Position numbers and translations under genes: made by a program. Below are positions 17,115 to 26,143 of a stretch of DNA of 64,000 nucleotides, in pieces (the first letter of the stretch is position 1; each line of letters opens with the position of its first letter). The notes below the pieces were generated by a model. The model saw only the letters and a program-made list of their open reading frames with translations. It was not told the DNA's origin and searched no databases. The DNA comes from QYOJ01 sp964449285. Lineage in GTDB: Bacteria; Bacteroidota; Bacteroidia; Bacteroidales; FEN-979. The stretch lies in contig CAYUZX010000001.1 of NCBI GenBank assembly GCA_964449285.1, forward strand, positions 1-64,000, given 5' to 3'.

Positions 17115-18574
17115 AACTTGAAACCAAATGTAGCAGAAACAGTGTTAGTCTGTGTTGTCAGGTCTGCTGCATTCACAAGTGCTGGGTCGTACATATAATA
17201 ATTCGCTTCTGATTTCGACCACTGATAAGCGAAATCAACGAAAAACCTTTTTATATACACTCCAAGTCCTCCGGTTACTGTATACCTGTCACTAATGTTC
17301 CCGGTTTTATCGGGAGCACCGTAGTATCCAAAACCACCCCTGATCCGGAACATGTATATCCTCCACTCAGTTCCCACCCTAACATTGATTGGAGCTTTAT
17401 AGTCCGATGAAATAACTGAGTTGACATCATTGAACGAATCGCCCTGCGCTTTGAATCGGGCTTGGCTAAAATTCGCATATTCATATTCACCGCTGATAAA
17501 ACCGTGTTTCCCTATGAAGAAAGCAAGACTTCCAATAGCTCTGAATGGAGTCATCATCTGATACTCATAAGCACCGGAAGGGGAATATTGGTCCGGGTAA
17601 TTCAATACACTGTCGTATGTTGCAGAAATACTTGAAGAATAGTAATCATACATTGTAGGATACCAGGTGGGTGTGTGTATTGCACCGCCAATCCGTATCC
17701 AGTTAGCAGGCCGGTATATGAGTCCAACCTTGAGGTTGACACCCGTACCATGTGTCTCATAATTATAGTCATACCTGAGAGATTGAAAGTAGGGGATAGA
17801 ATCTCCCGTATCCTCTTCCCAATAGCTGCTTTGATAAAAGTATCGAATGCTTGGGATCCCAATGGTCAGTCCGAAATATAATCTGTCATTGATATTGCCA
17901 CCAAGAGCTATAGCAAATTCATTGATGGACCCCCATGTATTGATTGCTTTATCCTGGAATACGCCTCCATTCGGCATATCAGAGAGATATTTGTTCTGAG
18001 CACTATCATAGTAGATCAATCCGCAGTCATAGGCTAGACCGATATCAAATGGGTAGTTATACCGGACATCTCCGGGATTTAATACAGGAGGCGTATTTAA
18101 AATATTAGTGAAAGAGGTCAGAAGAGAACTTGTATGATTGGGCCCCTGAACATATAAGCGACTGTTGAAATCATTCTGACGGTTCATACCAAACGCAACA
18201 CTGATGGATTTAAGGCCTCCGGATCTGTCTGGCTTTCCTGTGTAGAATGTGTAGACATAGCCAAAGTTAGACAGAGCGAGGTTCAATTTGTAATCGGTTG
18301 AGTTATATCCATTATAATCAGCAGAGTTAAAACTGCTGAAAAAGGACGGGGAGATTGTTATCTCGGTGCTCCGATACAATCCGAGCCCGGCAGGATTAGT
18401 AGAAAGGCTTGAAAAATCTGCTCCAACAGCTCCGAAGGCACCTGCAGTCGCCATGAATCTGGATGTACCATTATAAAAGATCCGTGAATATCGAAGTGCA
18501 TCCTGAGCTGTCTGTGCCGAAAGGTCGATCCATGCGGCGCCAAGAAATATAGCGATGAATAGGACTTTTTTCAT
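17111..18574 (-). CDS. OmpP1/FadL-family outer membrane protein
   Basis: A 487-residue predicted outer membrane barrel. Signal peptide 1-20 (ending DLSA-Q). The mature N-terminus (DALRYSRIFYNGTSRFMATAG, AFGAVGADFSSLSTNPAGLG) is the hatch-region signature of the FadL/TodX/OmpP1 transporter family, with the NPAGL motif. The rest is rich in Tyr/Asn and alternating strands and ends in a Phe (ATFGFKF), as barrels do. It probably takes up hydrophobic compounds; the substrate is unknown. It follows the Tyr/Trp-rich secreted protein gene by 33 bases and is probably co-transcribed with it. Confidence 0.85.
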   Translation of the reverse strand: MKKVLFIAIFLGAAWIDLSAQTAQDALRYSRIFYNGTSRFMATAGAFGAVGADFSSLSTNPAGLGLYRSTEITISPSFFSSFNSADYNGYNSTDYKLNLALSNFGYVYTFYTGKPDRSGGLKSISVAFGMNRQNDFNSRLYVQGPNHTSSLLTSFTNILNTPPVLNPGDVRYNYPFDIGLAYDCGLIYYDSAQNKYLSDMPNGGVFQDKAINTWGSINEFAIALGGNINDRLYFGLTIGIPSIRYFYQSSYWEEDTGDSIPYFQSLRYDYNYETHGTGVNLKVGLIYRPANWIRIGGAIHTPTWYPTMYDYYSSSISATYDSVLNYPDQYSPSGAYEYQMMTPFRAIGSLAFFIGKHGFISGEYEYANFSQARFKAQGDSFNDVNSVISSDYKAPINVRVGTEWRIYMFRIRGGFGYYGAPDKTGNISDRYTVTGGLGVYIKRFFVDFAYQWSKSEANYYMYDPALVNAADLTTQTNTVSATFGFKF

Positions 18575-18607
18575 TTTTACAGGAGATTAATAGTTAGCAT
18601 AGAATCA

Positions 18608-20110
18608 TTACTTGCGTCGTCCGCCGAATCCTCCACTTCCTGAACTTCCTGACGACCTGGAAGGAGCAGAGTAGGATGGGCTGCTCGACCTGGAAGGAGA
18701 GGAGTAATTGTTTGACCTGGAAGGAGTAGGGGAACTATTTGATCTCGATGGGGTTGAATAACTATTCGAGCGGGTAGTAGGAGTCGTTCTGGATGGTGTA
18801 TAGTTCCTTGTAGGGCTGTTATTCGTTTTTATTTGATTTCCAGTTGATCCGGGGCTTTGTCTGTTGATGGTAGACGGAACAACATTCTGTCTTTGTGTTT
18901 GAGTAGCTGGTGGTCTTGTGGTAGTTGGTTGTCCACTTCTGGTTTGTTGCTGCATTGAAGTTCTGGAGGGTTGAGTCCTGGGACTTAGATATTCCTGACT
19001 GGATTTCGGCTGCCTGTAAGTAGGGGAAGTGTAGCTTTGCGTTCTGGTTGTTGTTTGAGTTGACCGGCTCTGTTCTGGTTTGATGTATTTAGGTGAAGGT
19101 TGCTGTTGTTGACGTGTATATTGAGAAGTGGTTTTGGTAGAAGAAGGCTGATTCTCTTTTTGAGTGGGAGTGTATTGGTACCTCTGTTGTGTTGCAGGTG
19201 GATTCACCTTTGTCGATGTCGTTCTTTCAACAGCAGGTACAGGGTTAGTTTTCTTTGAAGTTACATCATTGTTAACAACTGTCCGCTCATTCATAGGCCG
19301 TGTTTCCGGTGCACGTTCGTTCTTTGTTTGAGTAACTGATCTCCCATCTTGTCCTGTAGGAGTGTTTGGTTTCACTTCCGTGTTACGGGTATTCAGATTA
19401 TTGCCTCCTGAAGAAGTGACTGTCATACGTCGCCCGTAGTATGTGTTGCTCCCGTATTGATAGTCCCAGTTGTTCCATCCATAAGGATTTCCGTAATATC
19501 CATCATAGTACCCGGCATAATAGCCATTCCAGTATCCGTATGAGTAGGGGCTCCAGTAATAGGAATACGGGTTATACCACCAGGAATTATATCCCCAATA
19601 CCAGCTATTATAGTATGGATATCCCCAGCCCCAGCCAGATGACCAGTACCATGGGTCGTATCCCCAGCCAAATCCAAATGACATTGAGGGTCCGTAACAG
19701 GATCCATAACCAGCGTCAACATATACATTCACATCGGGACTTGATGTTCCCTCCTGGTAATTAGAGTCATAATTTGCGGGATCCGTATACGTATCATTAA
19801 AATAGGTTACATCCTCCTCCGGGTTATGAAACCTCTTGATGCGGGCAGAATAAGCGTAGTCATTATAGTCATCATAAAGAGTGGATGATTTTGGAGACAC
19901 TGAAGAGGAGCTGTCTGGGTCTACAACTTGCTGAACAGAATCAGAAGACTCAGTTATTGTCTCCGATTGCTTCTTGTTGTTGTCCTTCTTCTTGTTTTTG
20001 GATGCTGTAAAATAAACGTCATCGCCGTAAACAGCATCTTTATTTTGCTGGGCGAAAGAACCTGATAAGATAAAACCCAGGATGAAGATGATTAATGCTG
20101 CTTTTTTCAT
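18608..20110 (-). CDS. Secreted low-complexity protein, Gly/Trp/Tyr-rich core and Ser/Thr/Pro/Gln-rich tail
   Basis: 500 residues with a signal peptide (1-20, SGSFA-Q). Residues ~25-120 are charged and hold DDVYFTASKNKKKDNNKK and SARIKRFHNPEEDVTYFND, pieces I associate with an uncharacterised Bacteroidota family. Residues ~130-225 are almost only Gly, Trp, Tyr, Ser and Asn (many WGW, YYN, GYY words). Residues ~235-500 are Thr/Pro/Gln/Arg/Ser-rich with repeated PSRSxSSPT-like units and end in GSGGFGGRRK. It may be a cell-surface or matrix protein; no enzyme domain is seen. It is likely the first gene of a transcript with the OmpP1-like porin. Confidence 0.75.
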   Translation of the reverse strand: MKKAALIIFILGFILSGSFAQQNKDAVYGDDVYFTASKNKKKDNNKKQSETITESSDSVQQVVDPDSSSSVSPKSSTLYDDYNDYAYSARIKRFHNPEEDVTYFNDTYTDPANYDSNYQEGTSSPDVNVYVDAGYGSCYGPSMSFGFGWGYDPWYWSSGWGWGYPYYNSWYWGYNSWWYNPYSYYWSPYSYGYWNGYYAGYYDGYYGNPYGWNNWDYQYGSNTYYGRRMTVTSSGGNNLNTRNTEVKPNTPTGQDGRSVTQTKNERAPETRPMNERTVVNNDVTSKKTNPVPAVERTTSTKVNPPATQQRYQYTPTQKENQPSSTKTTSQYTRQQQQPSPKYIKPEQSRSTQTTTRTQSYTSPTYRQPKSSQEYLSPRTQPSRTSMQQQTRSGQPTTTRPPATQTQRQNVVPSTINRQSPGSTGNQIKTNNSPTRNYTPSRTTPTTRSNSYSTPSRSNSSPTPSRSNNYSSPSRSSSPSYSAPSRSSGSSGSGGFGGRRK

Positions 20111-20150
20111 GATTGTACCTCCTTTAGTTTATTGCGAACGGTTATATTCA

Positions 20151-20178
20151 TTGGGGCCCTTATTTTTTATTACTTTTG
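20151..20178 (+). promoter_or_regulatory. proS promoter
   Basis: TTG at 20151-20153 and TACTTTTG at 20171-20178 are 17 bases apart, giving a leader of about 50 bases before the ATG at 20233. Confidence 0.6.
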
Positions 20179-20232
20179 TGCGCAGTAGTTGACACAGTCA
20201 AGTAACAGCAAATATCATACCGTATTCAAAAA

Positions 20233-21708
20233 ATGGCTAAAGATTTTCCAACCCGAGCTGAGAATTTTTCACAATGGTACAATGATCTTGTACTTAAGGC
20301 TGACTTAGCAGAGAACTCGGCTGTGAGAGGTTGCATGGTGATAAAACCTTATGGATTCGCTATCTGGGAGAAGATGCAATCTGTTCTCGATAAGATGTTT
20401 AAAGATACAGGCCACTCCAATGCCTACTTCCCGATCTTTATTCCAAAATCTTTTTTTAGCAAAGAGGCGAGTCATGTCGAAGGATTTGCAAAAGAGTGTG
20501 CAGTTGTAACCCACTACAGGTTAAAGAACTCCCCTGAAGGGAAAGGAGTTATTGTAGACGAGGAGGCCAGGTTAGAGGAAGAATTGATTATTCGTCCAAC
20601 ATCAGAGACCATTATCTGGGCTACTTATAAAAACTGGATTCAGTCTTACAGAGACCTCCCCTTGTTGATTAACCAATGGGCTAATGTAGTCAGATGGGAG
20701 ATGCGAACAAGATTATTTCTGCGAACCGCTGAATTCCTATGGCAGGAAGGACATACAGCCCATGCTACCAAGGAAGAAGCGTATGATGAGACAATTACAA
20801 TATTGAACCTTTATGCAGAATTTGCTGAGAAATGGATGGCAATTCCGGTTGTAAAAGGGGTGAAAACTGCCTCCGAACGTTTTGCTGGTGCCATTGATAC
20901 CTTTGCTATAGAAGCGTTGATGCAGGATGGGAAAGCGCTTCAATCAGGGACTTCCCATTTTCTTGGACAAAATTTTGCCAAAGCCTTTGATGTAAAGTTT
21001 CTTACCAAAGAAAACCAATTGGAGTATGTATGGGCTACTTCCTGGGGCGTATCCACACGGCTGATTGGAGCTCTAATTATGGCTCACTCCGATGATAATG
21101 GGCTAGTGCTTCCTCCGAAACTTGCACCGATTCAGGTTGTCATTATACCTATATTTAAAGACAGTGATCAACTTGGAATAATTTCAGAGCAGGTGATCCC
21201 GATTAAAAAGAGGCTGGAAGAGCAAGGAATATCTGTCAAATATGATAACAGGGATACACAGAAACCAGGGTGGAAATTTGCCGAATATGAGTTTAAGGGC
21301 GTTCCGGTGAGACTCACAATTGGCCCGAGGGACATTGAAAAAGGAACTGTTGAAGTTGCCAGGAGGGATACGTTGCAAAAAACAGTGGTCCCCATTTCTG
21401 AGATTATAAATCATGTATCTGAATTACTGGATGATATCCAGCAGAACTTATTTAACAGGAATCTACAATTCCGGGAACAAAGCACATTTCATGTAGATAC
21501 CTGGGAAGAGTTTGTGGATGTGATTGAGAACAAGGGCGGGTTCGCTTATGCTCACTGGGACGGCACTGCTGAAACAGAGGAACAGATTAAAGAGAAGACC
21601 AAGGCTACGATCCGTGTTATTCCTATGGAAAATACCAAAGAGGATGGATTTTGCATCTTCTCTGGGAAGCCATCTTCTGAACGGGTCCTTTTTGCTCGGG
21701 CATACTGA
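20233..21708 (+). CDS. proS: Prolyl-tRNA synthetase, archaeal/eukaryotic type
   Basis: Charges tRNA-Pro. The 491-residue length, RGCMVIKPYGFAIWEKMQ, and the class II motifs (motif 2 RWEMRTRLFLRTAEFLWQEG; GTSHFLGQNF; motif 3 LIGALIMAHSD) identify the short form without the bacterial editing insert. The C-terminal domain (RDIEKGTVEVARRDT, FCIFSGKPSSERVLFARAY) is of the archaeal/eukaryotic type, which is usual in Bacteroidota. The last codon is followed by TGA, which abuts the stop of the convergent DUF2807 gene (shared TGATCA). Confidence 0.96.
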   Translation: MAKDFPTRAENFSQWYNDLVLKADLAENSAVRGCMVIKPYGFAIWEKMQSVLDKMFKDTGHSNAYFPIFIPKSFFSKEASHVEGFAKECAVVTHYRLKNSPEGKGVIVDEEARLEEELIIRPTSETIIWATYKNWIQSYRDLPLLINQWANVVRWEMRTRLFLRTAEFLWQEGHTAHATKEEAYDETITILNLYAEFAEKWMAIPVVKGVKTASERFAGAIDTFAIEALMQDGKALQSGTSHFLGQNFAKAFDVKFLTKENQLEYVWATSWGVSTRLIGALIMAHSDDNGLVLPPKLAPIQVVIIPIFKDSDQLGIISEQVIPIKKRLEEQGISVKYDNRDTQKPGWKFAEYEFKGVPVRLTIGPRDIEKGTVEVARRDTLQKTVVPISEIINHVSELLDDIQQNLFNRNLQFREQSTFHVDTWEEFVDVIENKGGFAYAHWDGTAETEEQIKEKTKATIRVIPMENTKEDGFCIFSGKPSSERVLFARAY

Positions 21709-22452
21709 TCAGAATGGGATCACACTCCCTGACCCATTAATTACTGTATAAATCTCTTTGGGATTCCCCGTATAATAAATATTTCCAATTGATTGAATTG
21801 TGGCGTTCAGCTCCTGGTGAACCTGGATATAGCAGTCATTGGATGATTTATTGGTTGCAAAGACAAATCCTGAACTCATATTTCTGGCATCAATAAAACC
21901 GAAGTCGCCCGTATATATGGAAACAATTCCACAGGATCCTGCCAGATGAATGTCAGCTGTACCTATCTGGAGATAAAAGAATCCCATGTTGGCATTTATA
22001 TCCAGGTCAATCCTGCCACATCCTCCCCATACTTCGAGCTTAAGGGAATCAGTGGTCATTGTATTAAGGCTTGTAATATTCCCTGAAGAGTTATAATTGA
22101 TCTTCCAGAGATTTGGAGTGGAGATGTAAATATTAATGGGTTTATTAAAGCTTCTGACCCAGTTACAGCCATTCATATTATGGATAATCAGATTTCTGTT
22201 CTCCACGGTGGTCTCTATGCCTTCAATAATATTTTTTCCAGCCTCAACAACTACTTTATATGTAGTATCCTGGGAGATGAACACGTTTACATTATCGTTG
22301 ACTTCAATTGAATCAAAGGCATTCAGATTCCGCTCTTGCAGAATGATCTCACCTGTATTGGTCATGCAATCCACTCCGGTTTTTCCACATCCGATGACTA
22401 TCAGAAGTGCAATAAGAGTCAAGATCATCCATGACATATTATTGTATTTCAT
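21709..22452 (-). CDS. DUF2807 (head GIN domain) lipoprotein
   Basis: 247 residues with a lipoprotein signal: hydrophobic TLIALLIVIGC puts Cys22 in a lipobox. The mature part is a DUF2807 beta-helix, with the opening ERNLNAFDSIEVNDNVNVFI, the turn GNITSLN and the repeating GxGDI/GxADIHLAGSCG steps; it ends VINGSGSVIPF. Such proteins are abundant in Bacteroidota; a putative auto-adhesin role has been proposed but is not shown. It stands alone between proS and the PagL-like gene. Confidence 0.85.
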   Translation of the reverse strand: MKYNNMSWMILTLIALLIVIGCGKTGVDCMTNTGEIILQERNLNAFDSIEVNDNVNVFISQDTTYKVVVEAGKNIIEGIETTVENRNLIIHNMNGCNWVRSFNKPINIYISTPNLWKINYNSSGNITSLNTMTTDSLKLEVWGGCGRIDLDINANMGFFYLQIGTADIHLAGSCGIVSIYTGDFGFIDARNMSSGFVFATNKSSNDCYIQVHQELNATIQSIGNIYYTGNPKEIYTVINGSGSVIPF

Positions 22453-22538
22453 GTGTTAATAATTTTGATTTCAATGGTCACATGGAATATCCATTATTAT
22501 CATGTTCGGTTGGTATGAACGGCGTTTGTATGGATATT

Positions 22539-23723
22539 TCATTCCTTTATAGTTTTTCTCCCAAATGGTAAAGTAAATTTATATCCCAACCCTATTCCCA
22601 GGTAATCGGCTCGGCCAAAATGAACTTTAAGCATCAGATTAGCAAAGAAGTTTTTTGAGAAATTGTATTGTAAGGTAAATTTCTCATAAAGCGGGCCATT
22701 GCTCTTCTCAGCGCCTCCAAGATAATATCCGATGTTGAAAATAAATCCCAGTTTCCCAAGGATCAGCTGGTAGGCACCATTAATGCCTGGACGGAGAACC
22801 TTAAGCGGATTGTCAAGTGTATCGCCATGTAACGCTAGAATTTTAATATGCGATGGATCATATGAAAGATCCACCCCTAGACCAACTTTACTCTTTCTAC
22901 TAATTTGATAAAATGTATTTTCATAGATGTGAAACACGATGAAATTTTCCCCTAGAACGGCTTCCATGTTTTTATAGCCGATAGCTACACCAACGTCAAA
23001 CTCAATATGATGCTGGATTATGGCAGAATAGGGCTCTAGCGGAGGATAAAACCGGTCTCCAATTTCGTTGTTTTGTCGTTTTGGCCAATAAGCAAGACCA
23101 ACATTGATCATAGGTGCATTCAAACCATAATTAGGCATTTTCAACGAACCATTTGAGAAATGCTGCCAGCTTATTCCAGCCGAAGCAGTCAGCCAGGTAT
23201 TGATCCGGTAGCGTGTTTCAAACATCAGGTTAATTGCAGCATTGAGGTGAGAGCCAATGGCAGTGTTTTTATAATTGTCGAGCCGGTCGAACTTTTTAGT
23301 TAGAATTCCTGCGCCAAGGGCAAAACGAAATCCAAAAAAAAAGTTTTTGTGACGATATAATGGGAAGTTTATAAAAGGCATCAGCCCAATTGCCTGGCCC
23401 AGGTACGGAGAGTTTCCAAGGCCTGAATACCAGCATGTAACACCAATTATTGGATAGGCAAAAGCCCGTTCCCATTTGTGTTTTCCATATGTTTGCTTCT
23501 GTATACTGATTTCAAACGCAGGAAAATGAGTGTTAAAAATCTCAAGTTCAAGGTGATGCGCATAGATGAACCCATAATGAACCTTCCCTTCAATAAAGAG
23601 ATTGGATGTGTAGAGTTTATTTCTGTTTTGACTATATAAGAAAAGTGGGAGCATACAACAGATCCCGAACAGGAGAGTGGGAAAAGGTTGTTTTTTCCAG
23701 GAGTGATAATTAACAAGTCTCAA
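22539..23723 (-). CDS. PagL-like lipid A 3-O-deacylase (acyloxyacyl hydrolase family)
   Basis: 394 residues, signal peptide near residues 14-31 (FPTLLFGICCMLPLFLYSQ). The PagL active-site block is clear: WQHFSNGSLKMPNYGLN with His188 and Ser190, followed by membrane strands. PagL removes the 3-O acyl chain of lipid A in the outer membrane. The protein is about twice the size of Pseudomonas PagL, as is common for Bacteroidota members, with a second barrel-like half (residues ~225-390, ending LGYKFTLPF). The start codon appears to be TTG (23723); a -7-like TAAATTTG (23750-23743) sits 19 bases upstream. Activity on lipid A is inferred from the family. Confidence 0.8.
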   Translation of the reverse strand: MRLVNYHSWKKQPFPTLLFGICCMLPLFLYSQNRNKLYTSNLFIEGKVHYGFIYAHHLELEIFNTHFPAFEISIQKQTYGKHKWERAFAYPIIGVTCWYSGLGNSPYLGQAIGLMPFINFPLYRHKNFFFGFRFALGAGILTKKFDRLDNYKNTAIGSHLNAAINLMFETRYRINTWLTASAGISWQHFSNGSLKMPNYGLNAPMINVGLAYWPKRQNNEIGDRFYPPLEPYSAIIQHHIEFDVGVAIGYKNMEAVLGENFIVFHIYENTFYQISRKSKVGLGVDLSYDPSHIKILALHGDTLDNPLKVLRPGINGAYQLILGKLGFIFNIGYYLGGAEKSNGPLYEKFTLQYNFSKNFFANLMLKVHFGRADYLGIGLGYKFTLPFGRKTIKE

Positions 23724-23801
23724 CAGGGGTTCTTCTTTGAAGCAAATTTAGCATGATTCACCTACATCAGGAAATTGAAATGCCGAAACCGGATAAATAA
23801 G

Positions 23802-23809
23802 TAATTTTG
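23802..23809 (+). promoter_or_regulatory. mazG -7 element, predicted leaderless
   Basis: TAATTTTG ends 5 bases before the mazG ATG. A TTG at 23775-23777 is 24 bases upstream, slightly far for a -33 element. Confidence 0.5.
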
Positions 23810-23814
23810 CTGCC

Positions 23815-24603
23815 ATGAAGAATACGATTGAAAAGAATGTTGAAGCCTTCCGGAAACTTCTGGAAGTGATGGATGAACTCAGGGTAAAATGTCCCTGGGA
23901 TAAAAAGCAGACACTCGAGAGCCTCAGATATTTAACCATTGAAGAGACATATGAACTCTCGGATTCCATTCTTGAAAAGAACATGGATGGAATCAAAAAG
24001 GAGTTAGGGGATTTGATGTTGCATCTTGTCTTTTATGCAAGGATTGCCTCGGAAACAGAAGCATTTGATATTGGAGATGTCCTCAATGAAATCAATGCCA
24101 AGTTGATTCACCGACACCCACATATTTTTGGAAATGTGAAGGTGAAGGATGCACGTGAGGTCCGGGATAACTGGGAGAAGATTAAACTTCAGGAAAAGGG
24201 AAATGAATCGGTTCTCTCAGGTGTTCCGGGGTCGCTACCGGCTGTGGTTAAGGCCTACAGGATACAGGAGAAGGCAAGTGGTGTCGGGTTTGACTGGGAT
24301 GATGCTGATCAGGTTTGGGAGAAAGTTCTGGAGGAGCTTTCCGAATTAAAGGTGGCGGAGCATTCCGGTGAATCACATGAAGAGAAAGAACAAGAACTTG
24401 GAGATTTACTCTTTGCCATCATTAATTACGCACGGTTCATTGATGTGAATCCTGAAGATGCACTGGAGCGAACAAACAAAAAATTCATCAAACGGTTTCA
24501 GTTCATTGAGGAAAAAGCGAAGAGAGGCAACAAGCCACTTAAGGAAATGACTCTTCAGGAGATGGACTTTTTCTGGAAAGAGGCTAAGAAGCTGGAAGGA
24601 TAG
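23815..24603 (+). CDS. mazG: Nucleoside triphosphate pyrophosphohydrolase
   Basis: Hydrolyses NTPs and dNTPs to monophosphates, cleaning non-standard nucleotides or tuning (p)ppGpp-related pools. The 262-residue protein has two MazG domains, each with EExxE...ExxD metal sites: CPWDKKQTLESLRYLTIEE with ELGDLMLHLVFYARIA, and the second FDWDDADQVWEKVLEEL with EQELGDLLFAIINYAR. The closing FIEEKAKRGNKPLKEMTLQEMD is family-typical. Stop TAG is 2 bases before the start of the PAP2 gene, so they share a transcript. Confidence 0.95.
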   Translation: MKNTIEKNVEAFRKLLEVMDELRVKCPWDKKQTLESLRYLTIEETYELSDSILEKNMDGIKKELGDLMLHLVFYARIASETEAFDIGDVLNEINAKLIHRHPHIFGNVKVKDAREVRDNWEKIKLQEKGNESVLSGVPGSLPAVVKAYRIQEKASGVGFDWDDADQVWEKVLEELSELKVAEHSGESHEEKEQELGDLLFAIINYARFIDVNPEDALERTNKKFIKRFQFIEEKAKRGNKPLKEMTLQEMDFFWKEAKKLEG

Positions 24604-24605
24604 CC

Positions 24606-25427
24606 ATGCATTGCCCCATTAGCAAGTATTTTTTTATTTTTTGTTTCGTTCCTTTACTTGTTGTGGGGCAGCCAGACTCAATCTCACGAACCAAACAGGC
24701 ATCCTATATAGATAAGCGATACGTTAAATCGTATCTGACAGATGCAAGGGATATTGCGATCTCACCAGTTCGCTGGAATGCTTACCAATGGATTGGGGCA
24801 ACTGCCGTTGTTGGAACAACTGTGCTATTGTTCACACAGGATGGTCGCATACAGGATTGGGTTCAGGGAAAACGTACCCCTTCGCTTGATAAGGTAAATA
24901 AATATTTATTTGAGCCGATCGGAAGCGGTTTATACAGTCTGTCAGCAATGGGAATTCTATATGGTTGTGGACTGATCTGGCATAACGACCAGGCTAAGTT
25001 GACTGCGTTGAAGGGAGTCGAGGCGTTTATATTGGCCGGGGTTACCAGCCAGATCATCAAGCACCTGACTCATCGTCACAGGCCTTTTCAGGATGAACCT
25101 CCCAATTCCGGGATTTGGGAGGGCCCGTTTCAGGGATTTACTTACACATCATTTCCTTCGGGACATGCTGCGGCTGCATTTGCTATTGCTACTGTTGTTG
25201 CTACTTCCTATGAGCATACTATTTGGATCCCGATAGTGTGTTATACACTTGCTACCGGGGCTGCTCTTTCGAGGGTTTATAATAATGACCATTGGGCTTC
25301 CGATGTCTTAGTCGGTTCAGTAATCGGGTTTGCGATAGGGAAACTTGTAGTGAAGAACGAAAGTAAACTAAAAGTCCTGCCGGTATCACCGACAGGACCA
25401 GGAATTTCATTTGTTTATCCGTTTTAG
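24606..25427 (+). CDS. PAP2-family membrane phosphatase
   Basis: A 273-residue phosphatase with an N-terminal signal/anchor and several membrane helices. The three PAP2 motifs are intact: KHLTHRHRP (KxxxxxxRP), SFPSGHAAA (PSGH) and SRVYNNDHWASD (SRxxxxxHxxxD). Family members dephosphorylate undecaprenyl pyrophosphate, phosphatidic acid or lipid A (LpxE/LpxF). The substrate cannot be told from the motifs, but lipid A enzymes at 9-13 kb and the PagL-like gene 1 kb away make an envelope lipid plausible. The coding end holds the terminator of the convergent peroxiredoxin gene. The stops overlap by 3 bases. Confidence 0.88.
   Translation: MHCPISKYFFIFCFVPLLVVGQPDSISRTKQASYIDKRYVKSYLTDARDIAISPVRWNAYQWIGATAVVGTTVLLFTQDGRIQDWVQGKRTPSLDKVNKYLFEPIGSGLYSLSAMGILYGCGLIWHNDQAKLTALKGVEAFILAGVTSQIIKHLTHRHRPFQDEPPNSGIWEGPFQGFTYTSFPSGHAAAAFAIATVVATSYEHTIWIPIVCYTLATGAALSRVYNNDHWASDVLVGSVIGFAIGKLVVKNESKLKVLPVSPTGPGISFVYPF
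25369..25398 (-). terminator. Peroxiredoxin terminator, inside the PAP2 coding end
   Basis: GTCCTG (25374-25379) pairs with CAGGAC (25393-25398), extended by a C-A mismatch and four more pairs around a 3-base loop. On the minus strand TTTTAGTTT follows. Confidence 0.7.
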
Positions 25428-26056
25428 TGTTTGCTTAGGTAATCGGCTACACCCTCGACTGTTGCTTTCATACCTTCGTCACCTTTGTGCCAGTTTGCCG
25501 GGCAAACTTCACCATTTTCTTCAAAAAATTCTAACGCATCCACCATTCTGAGTGCTTCGTCAACGCTACGGCCAAGAGGAAGGTCGTTAACAACCTGATG
25601 CCTTACTACGCCCTGTTTGTCAATCAGGAAGAGTCCCCTGTATGCAACAGGCGCTCCTTCAAACTCCAGATTTCCGTCTTCGTTGGTGTAATATTCTCCG
25701 GCAAGGACATCATAATTTGCTGAGATTGTTTTGGAGAGGTCGGCAACGATTGGGTATTTCACACCTTTGATCCCACCATTCTTTTTCTCGGTATTAAGCC
25801 ATGCCCAATGTGAGAAATTGGAGTCGATGGAACAACCGACAACAGCTACGTTCCTCTTCTCAAACTCGTAAATCTTGTCCTGAAAAGCGATCAACTCGGT
25901 TGGACAAACGAAGGTAAAATCTAACGGATAGAAAAAGAAAAGCACATATTTTTTCCCGATGTACTGTCCCAAAGAAAACTTTTCAACAAATTCACCTCCG
26001 TTAATAACTGCATCTGCTTCAAATAACGGAGCCTTTTTCCCAACTAATACTGCCAT
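25424..26056 (-). CDS. Typical 2-Cys peroxiredoxin (AhpC/Prx1 class)
   Basis: Reduces H2O2 and organic peroxides. 210 residues. The peroxidatic Cys51 lies in FYPLDFTFVCPTE and the resolving Cys184 in GEVCPANW. The intervening GVVRHQVVNDLPLGRSVDE motif is characteristic. No ahpF-like reductase is adjacent. A -7 element TACCTTTG (26098-26091) lies 34 bases upstream. Its role is oxygen defence, which anaerobes of this phylum keep. Confidence 0.95.
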   Translation of the reverse strand: MAVLVGKKAPLFEADAVINGGEFVEKFSLGQYIGKKYVLFFFYPLDFTFVCPTELIAFQDKIYEFEKRNVAVVGCSIDSNFSHWAWLNTEKKNGGIKGVKYPIVADLSKTISANYDVLAGEYYTNEDGNLEFEGAPVAYRGLFLIDKQGVVRHQVVNDLPLGRSVDEALRMVDALEFFEENGEVCPANWHKGDEGMKATVEGVADYLSKH

Positions 26057-26143
26057 GATAAACTATAATTAAAGGTTAATAATTTTTTTGCAAAGGTACA
26101 AAAATTATTTAGAAAGAATATTAATTAGTTCTCCTTCTTCCTT

